The position numbers and the translations under genes are program-made. Under the pieces are notes generated by a model. It made no database searches and was not told the DNA's origin. It saw nothing but the letters and a program-made list of their open reading frames with translations. Positions 18,772-27,303 of a stretch of 64,000 bases of DNA are shown here, piece by piece (the stretch's first letter is position 1; each line of letters begins with the position of its first letter). The stretch lies in assembly GCF_003345295.1 (NCBI RefSeq), contig NZ_CP031055.1, positions 1,798,001 to 1,862,000 on the forward strand, in the 5' to 3' direction. Source of the stretch: Vibrio splendidus (GTDB lineage Bacteria > Pseudomonadota > Gammaproteobacteria > Enterobacterales > Vibrionaceae).

Positions 18772-19596
18772 ATGTCTTTATTAGCAAAAGGAACACTCAA
18801 GAAAATGAGTGCTTCCCTTGATGGTGCGGTTACCTACCGCTTACCTGTAGGAGAAGAGTTTGTAGAGCTAAACCCTCTAATTGGTAAAACCATCAACCTT
18901 ACCCACACAGGCAATATTTTTTGTTGTTCGTGTGGCAAGAAAACCAAGAAAAGCTACTCTCAAGGCCACTGCTTTGTGTGCATGAAAAAGCTAGCTAGCT
19001 GCGACATGTGCATCATGAGGCCCGAGACTTGCCACTACGATCAAGGCACTTGTCGCGAACCTCAATGGGGTGAAGAAAATTGCTTCGTCGATCACTTCGT
19101 TTACCTGTCGAACACATCAAGCCTTAAGGTAGGAATCACTCGCCATACACAGATTCCAACTCGCTGGATAGATCAAGGTGCCACTCAAGGCCTACCGATT
19201 TTGAAGGTAAAAACACGTCAGATCTCTGGCCTTATTGAAGTCGAATTAGCGAAGCACATTGCTGACAAAACTAACTGGCGCACACTGCTTAAAGGCGACG
19301 GCGACGATATGGAGTTGGTAGAGAAAGCAAAAGAGCTGCTACCACTGGTTGGAGATAAGATCCAAGAGATCAGAGCGAAGTTTGGTGACGATGCTATTGA
19401 GATTCTGAGCGAAAACATCACTTCCTTGAGCTACCCAGTTGAACAGCACCCAGTGAAAATTGTATCGCACAACTTTGATAAGAACCCTGAAGTGACGGGC
19501 GTACTTCAAGGCATTAAAGGTCAATACCTTATCCTAGATACTGGCGTGATTAACATCCGTAAATTTGGTTCTTACGAAGTGGAAGTGTCTGCCTAA
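18772..19596 (+). CDS. DUF2797 family Cys-rich protein
   Basis: The 274-residue protein has a cysteine cluster between about residues 44 and 105 (CCSCGKK, CFVCMKK, CDMCIMRPETC, then GTCREP), suggesting structural zinc binding. VYLSNTSSLKVGITR then recalls a nuclease-like GIY-YIG strand pattern, though I would not assert activity. It matches the DUF2797 family, of unknown function. It is monocistronic, with a terminator at 19654-19688. Confidence 0.8.
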   Translation: MSLLAKGTLKKMSASLDGAVTYRLPVGEEFVELNPLIGKTINLTHTGNIFCCSCGKKTKKSYSQGHCFVCMKKLASCDMCIMRPETCHYDQGTCREPQWGEENCFVDHFVYLSNTSSLKVGITRHTQIPTRWIDQGATQGLPILKVKTRQISGLIEVELAKHIADKTNWRTLLKGDGDDMELVEKAKELLPLVGDKIQEIRAKFGDDAIEILSENITSLSYPVEQHPVKIVSHNFDKNPEVTGVLQGIKGQYLILDTGVINIRKFGSYEVEVSA

Positions 19597-19653
19597 TTTA
19601 TAGAACTTAAGCGTTTCTCATAGTGAGAAGCGTTCAGTTAATAGCCAAAAACT

Positions 19654-19688
19654 AAAATGCCCTCAAGTGATGACTTGAGGGCATTTTT
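19654..19688. terminator. bidirectional terminator between convergent genes
   Basis: AAAATGCCCTCAAGT pairs with ACTTGAGGGCATTTT around a 4-nt loop, with T-runs on both strands. It serves the DUF2797 gene and the PAS-GGDEF gene. A second small hairpin (AAGCGTTTCTCA / TGAGAAGCGTT) lies just to its left. Confidence 0.9.
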
Positions 19689-19729
19689 CGTTGTAGATTC
19701 TATTCGTCTTTGGATGACGGTTTTAGACG

Positions 19730-20980
19730 TTAATGCGCAACCACTTCTCCGCACACGCAGTTCTTTCCATTCGCTTTGGCTCGATACAAAGATTGGTCTG
19801 TGAGGTTGACGAGTGCATCGATGGACACTTTTCCTTCGCAAGATCGACTGTCACTCACTCCGATACTCACACTCACATTAAAACGAATCTGTTCGCCCAC
19901 TTTGAACTCGACCTGATTAAATTGCTGTCGGATCTGATCAGAAACTTCTCGCGAAACGTTAGGTGACGCATTGGGAATAAAGAGAATAAACTCTTCTCCA
20001 CCCCAGCGGCCTGCCACACCACCCACTCTCTCAACATTACGTTTAGTAATGTTAGCCAATGCGCAAATAACCTCATCGCCCACCATATGCCCGTAAGCAT
20101 CATTGATCGATTTGAAGTCATCGATATCAAGCAGCATACTGACGACATGAGTATCAGAGGCAATATGTTCCCTTAACCACTCATAAATCGCTCTGCGATT
20201 GAGTAAGTCAGTCATTTCATCGTAATTCGCTTGATGAACCAATTGCTTTTCCAACATCACTTTTTGAGTGACATCTTCGAGCACAACCTGAACAGCCGGC
20301 TGACCTCGCCAAGTAATCGCATTATCGTAAATATTGAAGAATCGATGAATGCCATCGAAACCAATGTTTTCAACCACAGTGCTGGTTCCCGACAACTCAC
20401 CCGACACGATCGCTTGATAGTGCTTACTGATACCATCCGTATTCTGTTTTGGCACCAATGTAAGGATAGAGTCCAGCTTTAAAACTTGCTCTATGGAAGA
20501 ACCACCCTGCATTTTAACCCACGATTGATTGACCATCAGCGGTTTGAACTCTCGGTGAACCAAGATGCCCTGCCCTGATTGCATGATCATATCGTGATAC
20601 ATCTTATCTTGTTCACGCACCGCATTTTGTAGCTGAATCGCAGGGGAAAGATCGATCACCGTGACTTGCAGTGCTGGCCGACCTTGCCACTCTGTCACAT
20701 GGTCAATAGAGAATACTGTGAACTCTCGACCATTGCGATCAACATTAACATAGGTGTGAACCTGCGGATCGCGTTGACCACTGATCGTTTCAAGGTAATT
20801 TTGATAGGCTAAAACATGGTATTCTTCTGAGATTAGATCTAGGAAGCTATCTATATTAGTAAGTAGTTCTTCGGGTGATTGGTATCCATAGATGCGAGCA
20901 TAATTAGCGTCAACACTAACTACATTCATATCTTGAATAGTTATTACACCGTACGTGGATTCGAAATTTATTGAAGACAT
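19730..20980 (-). CDS. PAS-GGDEF diguanylate cyclase
   Basis: I place the start at the ATG at 20980 (MSSINFESTYG), because GGAG lies 6 nt upstream; an upstream in-frame start would add 27 residues resembling no domain. The 416-residue cytosolic protein has two PAS domains (about 1-120 and 125-250), a linker and a GGDEF domain with GGEEF at 327-331 and LDIDDFKSINDAYGH. The I-site position reads RVGG instead of RxxD, so product inhibition may be lost. The PAS ligand is unknown. Confidence 0.9.
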   Translation of the reverse strand: MSSINFESTYGVITIQDMNVVSVDANYARIYGYQSPEELLTNIDSFLDLISEEYHVLAYQNYLETISGQRDPQVHTYVNVDRNGREFTVFSIDHVTEWQGRPALQVTVIDLSPAIQLQNAVREQDKMYHDMIMQSGQGILVHREFKPLMVNQSWVKMQGGSSIEQVLKLDSILTLVPKQNTDGISKHYQAIVSGELSGTSTVVENIGFDGIHRFFNIYDNAITWRGQPAVQVVLEDVTQKVMLEKQLVHQANYDEMTDLLNRRAIYEWLREHIASDTHVVSMLLDIDDFKSINDAYGHMVGDEVICALANITKRNVERVGGVAGRWGGEEFILFIPNASPNVSREVSDQIRQQFNQVEFKVGEQIRFNVSVSIGVSDSRSCEGKVSIDALVNLTDQSLYRAKANGKNCVCGEVVAH

Positions 20981-21330
20981 TGCCAACTCCGCACTCTCGC
21001 TACACCCCACAAACTGGAGCATAACAACACATCCTGCCAACGCTTCCACACAATCTTTCACGCGTTAGGGGCATTAATATGGTATCTAGTATATCGTACT
21101 GCTACAGGCTTCTCTACAATTCTATCGCTAACACGAGTCACTAAAAGTAGACAAGTATCTCAATCCTATTACTCGCGTCAAAAAACAAAAAAAGATAACG
21201 TATATCTATGTAAGCATTAGCTTTTCTGTTTTCCGCTTTAAAGTCGGTAGCTAGAGCTAATCACGACTCTTTTCAAATCCGTTCGTTATTCACTTCTATC
21301 TTGTTGGCTGTTAGCTTGAAACCTTGTCGG

Positions 21331-22215
21331 TTATTCATTCCAATCCGAAAAGTAAGCGACTAAGAAGTCGATAGCCAACCTTGCTCTCTGTGGAAGAAAG
21401 CGACGGTTCTGGTATACGATCCAACTGCTGGTTCCTGCTCCCCAATATTCTTCTAGCACTGGAACGAGCTTTCCATTGTCAAGACCGCCATTGAAGCTGC
21501 TTTTGGGAAGATAAACAATGCCAAGCCCTTCTTCACAAGCTTTAAGTACCGCACTCGAGTTATTGCTTTTCCAACGCCCATGCACGCGCACCGCATTTAA
21601 CGGTTTTCCGTCTTTCTCAAACAACCACTGATCACTGTTAGCAATAATACAGCTGTGTAACTTCAACTGTTCTGGCTGTGTTGGAGAACCGAATTGGTCG
21701 ATGTAGTTCTGACTCGCGGCCGCTGCCATCGGGCGATCCACCAGCTTCCTTGCCACCAAACCCGAATCATCAAGTCGGCCATAACGAATCGCGAAATCAA
21801 TACCATCTTCGATGAAGTTAACCATATTGGTATTGAAGTTCATTTCGATAGTCAGATCAGGATGGTCTTTCGCAAATTCCATCAGCGCCGCGGCAACATG
21901 ATTTTCAGCAAACGCACCCGCAGCACTCACACGCAAAGTACCGCTCAGCTGAGCTTGTTGAGACGTGACTTGTTCATTCGCCTGTTGCAGCCCGATAACC
22001 AGATCTTTGCATTGCTGATAATAGGTATGCCCAGACTCGGTCAAGCTCACCATACGAGTTGAACGCGCCAACAACGCCACGCCTACCCTTTCTTCTAGTC
22101 TCGAGACTTGGCGGCTGACATGGCTGGTGCTGCAACCCAGCTGTTTTGCTGCCGCAGAAAAGCCGTGACACTCAGCTACCGCTACAAATTCATTAATACC
22201 TTCAAAGCTATCCAT
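21331..22215 (-). CDS. LysR-family transcriptional regulator
   Basis: The 294-residue protein has the standard LysR layout: a winged helix-turn-helix at residues 1-60 (FSAAAKQLGCSTSHVSRQVSRLE), a linker, and a periplasmic-binding-like effector domain. It is divergent from the DJ-1-like gene at 22412. The 196-bp spacer carries a perfect 18-bp palindrome at 22267-22284, its likely operator. The regulator probably controls the divergent gene and itself. The effector is unknown. Confidence 0.92.
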   Translation of the reverse strand: MDSFEGINEFVAVAECHGFSAAAKQLGCSTSHVSRQVSRLEERVGVALLARSTRMVSLTESGHTYYQQCKDLVIGLQQANEQVTSQQAQLSGTLRVSAAGAFAENHVAAALMEFAKDHPDLTIEMNFNTNMVNFIEDGIDFAIRYGRLDDSGLVARKLVDRPMAAAASQNYIDQFGSPTQPEQLKLHSCIIANSDQWLFEKDGKPLNAVRVHGRWKSNNSSAVLKACEEGLGIVYLPKSSFNGGLDNGKLVPVLEEYWGAGTSSWIVYQNRRFLPQRARLAIDFLVAYFSDWNE

Positions 22216-22266
22216 ACTTCACCTGTTTACATCTAACGAGTTCACATCCGACTAATTCACACCCAC

Positions 22267-22284
22267 TATTGCTATATAGCAATA
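22267..22284. promoter_or_regulatory. perfect 18-bp palindrome, likely LysR operator
   Basis: TATTGCTATATAGCAATA equals its own reverse complement. It sits between the divergent LysR and DJ-1-like genes, about 50 bp from the LysR start. Confidence 0.7.
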
Positions 22285-22411
22285 ATGTTTTGCCTACTCG
22301 GCATATTATCACTCAAATGGTTTACTACTAGTATTACAGGTAACGAAACAGCGGTATCTAAATCAAAACAACGACGCTGAAACCAAACAAACGTGCTCAA
22401 AGGAACGAATC

Positions 22412-23083
22412 ATGAAAAAAATACTAATCCCAGTGACTAACCACGCAACATTAGGCGATACAGACCAAGCGAACGGTACTTACGCTCCAGAACTGACTCA
22501 TGCATTGAAAGAGATCATTGCTGCGGGTTTTGAGTACGACATCGCGTCTATCAAGGGTGGTAAAGGCCCATTGTACGGAACCGATATTGAAGGTGATTCA
22601 GTAAACGCAGAGATCTTGGCTGACGATGACTTCCAGAACCGCATTAACAACACGATTCCTGTAAGCCAAGTAAACGTTGAAAGCTACGATGCTATCTTCT
22701 ACCCAGGTGGATTCGGCCTACTTTCTGACTTAGCAACCGACGAGCAATTCGCAACGATTGCAGCTAAACATTATGAAGATGGTGGTGTGATTGCATCAGT
22801 ATGTCACGGCCCAGCAGCACTGCTTCCGATTGTTCTAAGCAATGGCGAGAAGCTATTAAGCTCTAAATCGGTGACTGGCTTTACTCGTGAAGAAGAGATC
22901 GACTTTGGCACCATCAATGACATTCCATTCTTATTGGAAGAATCTCTTGCTCGTAGCGCAGCGCGTTTCAACAAGGTTCAACCTTGGCATGAGCTTGTAA
23001 TTGTTGATGAGCGAGTGATTACCGGTCAGAACCCAACCAGTGCGCACGCAGTAGGTGCAGCCCTCGTTAAGCAGTTGTCTTAG
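22412..23083 (+). CDS. DJ-1/PfpI superfamily protein (Hsp31/class I amidotransferase-like)
   Basis: The 223-residue protein has YDAIFYPGGFG and the nucleophile elbow SVCHGPAAL, with Cys131 followed by His132. The insert pattern (KGGKGPLYGTD, then LTHALKEI) fits Hsp31/YDR533C-like members, which act as glyoxalase III or deglycase-type enzymes. AAAGGAACG precedes the ATG. Its pairing with a LysR regulator suggests a response to electrophiles or oxidants, which is inference. Confidence 0.85.
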   Translation: MKKILIPVTNHATLGDTDQANGTYAPELTHALKEIIAAGFEYDIASIKGGKGPLYGTDIEGDSVNAEILADDDFQNRINNTIPVSQVNVESYDAIFYPGGFGLLSDLATDEQFATIAAKHYEDGGVIASVCHGPAALLPIVLSNGEKLLSSKSVTGFTREEEIDFGTINDIPFLLEESLARSAARFNKVQPWHELVIVDERVITGQNPTSAHAVGAALVKQLS

Positions 23084-23164
23084 TTAAATCAAGGGCTTTT
23101 TCGATTAGCGATTAGCGGCTTTAGTCTTAATAGACTTTGCTAAACAGATATAAGTTCATGAAAC

Positions 23165-23216
23165 AAAAAGAGCATACTTCCTACTCAATATTCTTGAGAG
23201 AAGCATGCTCTTTTTT
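23165..23216. terminator. bidirectional terminator between convergent genes
   Basis: AAAAAGAGCAT pairs with ATGCTCTTTTT, with inner CTTC/GAAG pairing. It lies between the DJ-1-like gene and the PLP enzyme. Confidence 0.8.
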
Positions 23217-23264
23217 AATTTTGTCACCACTAAGGTGCTAGTGACTTCTTGCTAATTACTTCTG

Positions 23265-24500
23265 CTAGTGGCTTCGCAAGATCCCTTCGAGCACATTGAA
23301 CAACAAGTCGATCTCTTCAATCGAGTTGTAATGCATACAACCAATACGCACCACGCCCTGCTCTTCAATACCCAACTGTTTCACCAAACCTAATGCGTAG
23401 AAATGTCCATTCCACACACAGATATTATGCTCACCCAACTTCTTAGCGATGAGCTCTGGAGAATGGTTTTCAAAGGTAACCGCAAACGTCGGGGTTCTTA
23501 GGTTCGAATCAAACTCGGTTTTCCCGTAAAGCTTTGCCCCTTCAAGGTCGGCCAAGCGTTTAAGGAAGTACTCACTGAGTTGGCTCTCGTGCTTGTTATA
23601 CAGCACGTAGCTTTGCTCTAAACGAGAACGCAATGAATCGGCGGGATCGCCTAACTGCGCCAAGTAATCTACCGCCGCAATCACACCGGCAAGGCCTTCA
23701 AAGCTTTGTGTTCCTGTCTCAAATCGACCTGGGCCTATATTGGTTGCAGGCTCAACCTTGTAAGGCTTTAACGTGTGTAGCCATTGAGGCGCAACATAAG
23801 CAATGCCAACATGCGGGCCGAAGAACTTATACGCTGAACACGCTAAGAAATCACAATTCAGTTGCTGAACATCAATCAAGTGATGTGGCGCGTAATGCAC
23901 AGCATCAACATAAACCTGCGCACCATGTTGATGTGCAAGCTCTATAACTTTCGCCATATCGACAATTGAGCCTGTCGTGTTCGAAGCAAACGTCACCGCG
24001 ACAAGCTTGGTTTTCTCGTTAAGTAGCGATTCAAAATGCGCCATATCCAAACTGCAATCCGACTCGTCTACGCGAACTTGGCGAACAATCGCGCCTTTGT
24101 CGTCTGCCGCTTGCTGCCAGCTCGATACATTTGAGTAATGATCTAACGCCGTGACGATAACCTCATCGCCCTCTTTCCAATCGCGGCTGATCGCTCGGCT
24201 AAGTTGGAAGGTCAGCGATGTCATGTTCGCACCGAACACAACGTTGCCAGAAGACTCCGCATTAAGCAGTGCTTGCGCCGCTTCTCGCGCTTGCTGCATT
24301 AAGCCCGTGGTCTTTTGGCTAGAAAAATAGTGGCCGCCTAGGTTTGAATTGAAATGGCCTAGGTATTCGGTCATCGAAGCTAAAACATTCTCAGGCACCT
24401 GAGATCCACCCGGACCATCAAAAAAGGTCACAGGCTTGCCGTTATGATATTGGCCTAAAGCACTAAACTGTTGGCGTACATCATTAAGAGTGAAGGACAT
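23265..24500 (-). CDS. cysteine-desulfurase-like PLP enzyme
   Basis: I use the ATG at 24500 (MSFTLNDVRQQF), with AAGGA 8 nt upstream, rather than the one at 24509. The protein is a class V aminotransferase fold with FFDGPGGSQVP near the N-terminus, the PLP lysine in CDFLACSAYKFFGPH, and RFETGTQSFEGLAG. It fits the cysteine-desulfurase-like family rather than IscS or SufS; no Fe-S assembly genes are nearby. The start overlaps the end of the dioxygenase gene, so the two are translationally coupled. The true substrate is unknown. Confidence 0.85.
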   Translation of the reverse strand: MSFTLNDVRQQFSALGQYHNGKPVTFFDGPGGSQVPENVLASMTEYLGHFNSNLGGHYFSSQKTTGLMQQAREAAQALLNAESSGNVVFGANMTSLTFQLSRAISRDWKEGDEVIVTALDHYSNVSSWQQAADDKGAIVRQVRVDESDCSLDMAHFESLLNEKTKLVAVTFASNTTGSIVDMAKVIELAHQHGAQVYVDAVHYAPHHLIDVQQLNCDFLACSAYKFFGPHVGIAYVAPQWLHTLKPYKVEPATNIGPGRFETGTQSFEGLAGVIAAVDYLAQLGDPADSLRSRLEQSYVLYNKHESQLSEYFLKRLADLEGAKLYGKTEFDSNLRTPTFAVTFENHSPELIAKKLGEHNICVWNGHFYALGLVKQLGIEEQGVVRIGCMHYNSIEEIDLLFNVLEGILRSH

Positions 24501-25140
24501 TGCGCGCATCCTTAGCTGTTAGAACAAACACATCCATATAGCCCATCTCATCGTGGTCTATGGTGCGAATCGGTTGTGCATTGTGCCAAAGCTTACTGTC
24601 TGCCAGCATCGCAACCTCGCCATCACCTAACACCTTTCTAAAAAATGGTGCTTCATGTGAGTCTTGATACAGCATGATTTCACCACCCACAATGTTATGT
24701 CGGTTCACACCGATTAAAGCGATGTGGTCAAAACCATCTTGGTGAACACCTTCTGGAGCAACTTGTGTCTCTTCAAAAATAGCGGCAATACGAATCTGAT
24801 GGATTTCGATTTCTTGCCCGTCTTCAAGTCCGTTGGTTTCAATAAACAGTTCACACATTTCTTGCATGCCTTCACTGCCTAAAATATTCGCTTCAATCGG
24901 CTCGAACTGACGAACGACGTCACCTTGAAAGTGATTAATGTTTTCAGACTGAACAAAGTTATGTTTGTCTTGCTCAACGACTTGTCCATTACTGAATTGA
25001 ACCACCGAGTATCTTCTCAATCGAAACTGGCCATCCGCATGCTCTGTGCTTGGTAGCTTAGAGAATGATGGTGACAACTCCTCAACTGCGTGGTTACTGA
25101 GGTGGGTAATATGTAGGGTATTTTCGTGAGCATGTAACAT
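24484..25140 (-). CDS. 2-oxoglutarate/Fe(II) dioxygenase family protein
   Basis: The start is set at the second of two adjacent ATGs, because GGAG lies 6 nt upstream of it; the longer frame would add about 32 residues. The protein has the HxD iron motif in GVHQDGFDHIALIG and a distal His in LWHNAQPIRTID, as in the PF10014-type dioxygenases that include amino-acid hydroxylases such as isoleucine dioxygenase. It overlaps the following PLP-enzyme gene by 17 bp. A shared pathway on a modified amino acid is inference. Confidence 0.8.
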   Translation of the reverse strand: MLHAHENTLHITHLSNHAVEELSPSFSKLPSTEHADGQFRLRRYSVVQFSNGQVVEQDKHNFVQSENINHFQGDVVRQFEPIEANILGSEGMQEMCELFIETNGLEDGQEIEIHQIRIAAIFEETQVAPEGVHQDGFDHIALIGVNRHNIVGGEIMLYQDSHEAPFFRKVLGDGEVAMLADSKLWHNAQPIRTIDHDEMGYMDVFVLTAKDARNVLHS

Positions 25141-25143
25141 CAT

Positions 25144-26087
25144 CGACTCCTTAATGATTGTTAATTTACTTTCGATATTTAACGTTTTGTTTACATAAAG
25201 GATACTTGAAGATCTTGCCAAATCAACATTAAACAATCATTTATCCCGTCAGATTTAATAATTCAGACACTAAATCTAATTTAAATTTAAAAGCAGTGTA
25301 TAACACCAGAATAAAAGATGACCAACTCTTAAAACTAGCACACTCCACTAGCTAGTTATAAATCCCTACAAATTTAAATTTAACGATATTATAAACTAGC
25401 AAGCTATGTTTCATATTGTGTCAGCCCTCGCACTTCAATACGTCAGCCTCCTTGCATGAGTTCAGCCCTCACTCTCGCCATCATTCATTTCTATGCTTTT
25501 GCACAGCAAAATACGACCTACCTATCAGTTGCCAAGCTATTGATTATTTACACAACAAACTGAAATTGGTTAATTTATGAGTAAGCCAGAAACCAAACGC
25601 CTTTGCTTGCGCGTCTGGAACAGGTCGAGTTCGGGGGGAACTCGGCCGCACCAAATGGCTTAGTTCCTTTCAAGGCTAGTACTTCACTGAACTTTCAGTC
25701 ACGAAAACGTTTGGCTCTATACGTTTATCAGTTACTTGTCTAATCGTTCAATTAAGTGACTCAATCGCTTTCATCATGTAAATTGCTTTACGGATATTTT
25801 GAGGCTCACTGGACAAAATGTAGAGATAATTCCAAAGAGCCGTCACGATCGACTTATTTGAACGACTTGTCATCCCATTTATCACCAAAATGCTCTTGTG
25901 CCGGTAGGGCTTCTTTTTCAATCGCAGCTTGATAGATTTACTGCAAGTCTGTACTTGTGGTCTTTCTATGGAAAGTATTCATTAAGTATCGCACTATGTA
26001 TACGATACAGAGTCAGATTTAAGTTTTGAGATAAGTTGCAGTTATTGAAACCTACTCACCTCCATGATAGAAATAATTAGCCCACGT
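25144..26087. other. gene-poor island border with a transposase relic
   Basis: From 25144 to about 25680 I see AT-rich sequence with no supportable gene. A decayed IS256-family transposase fragment follows at 25690-25970. From 25970 to 26087 there is a 6-bp inverted repeat (GTATCG/CGATAC) but no gene. This stretch marks the left border of the glycosaminoglycan island. Confidence 0.65.
25690..25970 (-). pseudogene. decayed IS256-family transposase fragment
   Basis: Conceptual minus-strand translation in broken frames gives VQTC, then IYQAAIEKEALPAQEHFGDK, then NIRKAIYMMKAIESLN, a stop, and TIRQVTDKRIEPN. These match in order the conserved IS256 transposase blocks (QxCIVH; IYxAxTEEEA; IRKAIYTTNAIESLN; IRKVTK). 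In-frame stops, a frameshift and a missing segment after VQTC show it is dead. No terminal repeats are recognisable. Confidence 0.8.
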
Positions 26088-26669
26088 TTATTCAAAATAA
26101 ATGTGCTGTGCTTGCCACTCTACTTTTTCAACATTATCAGACAAAAGATGCTTAGCTACAGTAAAAGCAAACTCAAAGCTTACGCCAAGACCTTTACCAC
26201 TAATGAACTTTCCATCAACAACCACTTTCTTATCTTGGAAACAACCATCAGTAAATTTCTTTTCCAGTCCACCACCGGTCGTGTAGTTTCGTCCATTAAG
26301 AAGGTGATTAGCGGCTAGTACCTTAGCTCCAGATGAACATAACGCACATATGTATTTGTCTTTCTCTATATGATGCTTTAGAAAATCAATAACCATCGAA
26401 TTTGCAGATAAGTTATCCGTTCCTTTAGGCCCTCCAGGCATCATAACTGCATCATAGAGAACATCTTTTTTGTCTTTTAGCGTATAATCCGCAGATATTC
26501 GTGTTTCAAAATAGGTTTTTAACGCCGTCGTTTCCATGCAAGAGAGCACATCAACTTTGATATCTAAGCGACGCATTATGTCGATAAAAACAATCGCTTC
26601 TCCCTCTTCAAAACCATCTGCAAGCAATACCCCTACGTGCTTTGTCATTTGATTATTTTCCATCTTCAT
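26088..26669 (-). CDS. DJ-1/PfpI family protein of the GAG island
   Basis: The 193-residue protein has the DJ-1 fold signatures: an acidic residue in DGFEEGEA, VMMPGG, and the nucleophile elbow ALCSSG with Cys111. It overlaps the end of eda by 17 bp, so it is the last gene of the kdgK-eda operon. The start could also be Met8 (MTKHVGVLL). Relatives are deglycases or glyoxalase-like proteins; a role in handling reactive dicarbonyls from keto-sugar catabolism is plausible but unproven. Confidence 0.8.
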   Translation of the reverse strand: MKMENNQMTKHVGVLLADGFEEGEAIVFIDIMRRLDIKVDVLSCMETTALKTYFETRISADYTLKDKKDVLYDAVMMPGGPKGTDNLSANSMVIDFLKHHIEKDKYICALCSSGAKVLAANHLLNGRNYTTGGGLEKKFTDGCFQDKKVVVDGKFISGKGLGVSFEFAFTVAKHLLSDNVEKVEWQAQHIYFE

Positions 26670-27303
26670 TACCCATCACTAAAGAACAAGTTTCACGTAC
26701 ATTTTTAGCAATAATGTCCCAATCATGATTTCGAACCGCTTCAGTTGGAGCAATCCATGTACCACCACAAGCAATAACTTGAGGAATGGCTAAGTAACTA
26801 AGTAGATTATTTGGATTCACTCCACCCGTAGGCATGAGCTGAATATTTCCATAAGGTCCCGTTAATGACTTCAACATATTCAAACCGCCTGAAGCTTCTG
26901 CAGGGAAGAACTTTAATGCAGATAACCCCATCTCTAATGCTTGTTCTACTAAGCTTGGACTATTAACCCCTGGAATGATTTTAATATCATTATCTAAACA
27001 ATATTGAACGGTATTTGGATTAAATCCTGGACTAACCACAAAATCAGCACCGGCTTCTGTTGCCAGCTGCGCTTGTTCTTTGGTTAATACGGTTCCTGCA
27101 CATAACACTATATCTGGATACGCTTGACGAATACGACGAATTGACTCTTCTGCCGCTTCAGTTCTAAAGGTAATTTCAGCAGCAGGTAATCCATTTTCAA
27201 CTAACACTTTAGCTAACGGCACTGCATCTTCTGCATTCTCAATTTGAATCACAGGCATAACACGAAGTGCTCTTAACGTTTCTATCCATAAATTATTTTT
27301 CAT
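26653..27303 (-). CDS. eda: KDPG/KHG aldolase
   Basis: The 216-residue class I aldolase splits 2-keto-3-deoxy-6-phosphogluconate into pyruvate and glyceraldehyde-3-phosphate. Visible blocks are the catalytic Glu in AAEITFRT, LCAGTVLT, FVVSPGFNP, the Schiff-base lysine in ALKFFPAEASGG and LMPTGGVNP. It overlaps kdgK by 11 bp upstream and the DJ-1-like gene downstream. It is the last step of the uronate branch. Confidence 0.94.
   Translation of the reverse strand: MKNNLWIETLRALRVMPVIQIENAEDAVPLAKVLVENGLPAAEITFRTEAAEESIRRIRQAYPDIVLCAGTVLTKEQAQLATEAGADFVVSPGFNPNTVQYCLDNDIKIIPGVNSPSLVEQALEMGLSALKFFPAEASGGLNMLKSLTGPYGNIQLMPTGGVNPNNLLSYLAIPQVIACGGTWIAPTEAVRNHDWDIIAKNVRETCSLVMGNEDGK

Noticed and set aside
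20981..21061. 27-residue N-terminal extension of the PAS-GGDEF protein
   Set aside because: The ATG at 20980 has a good GGAG site, while the upstream start has none.
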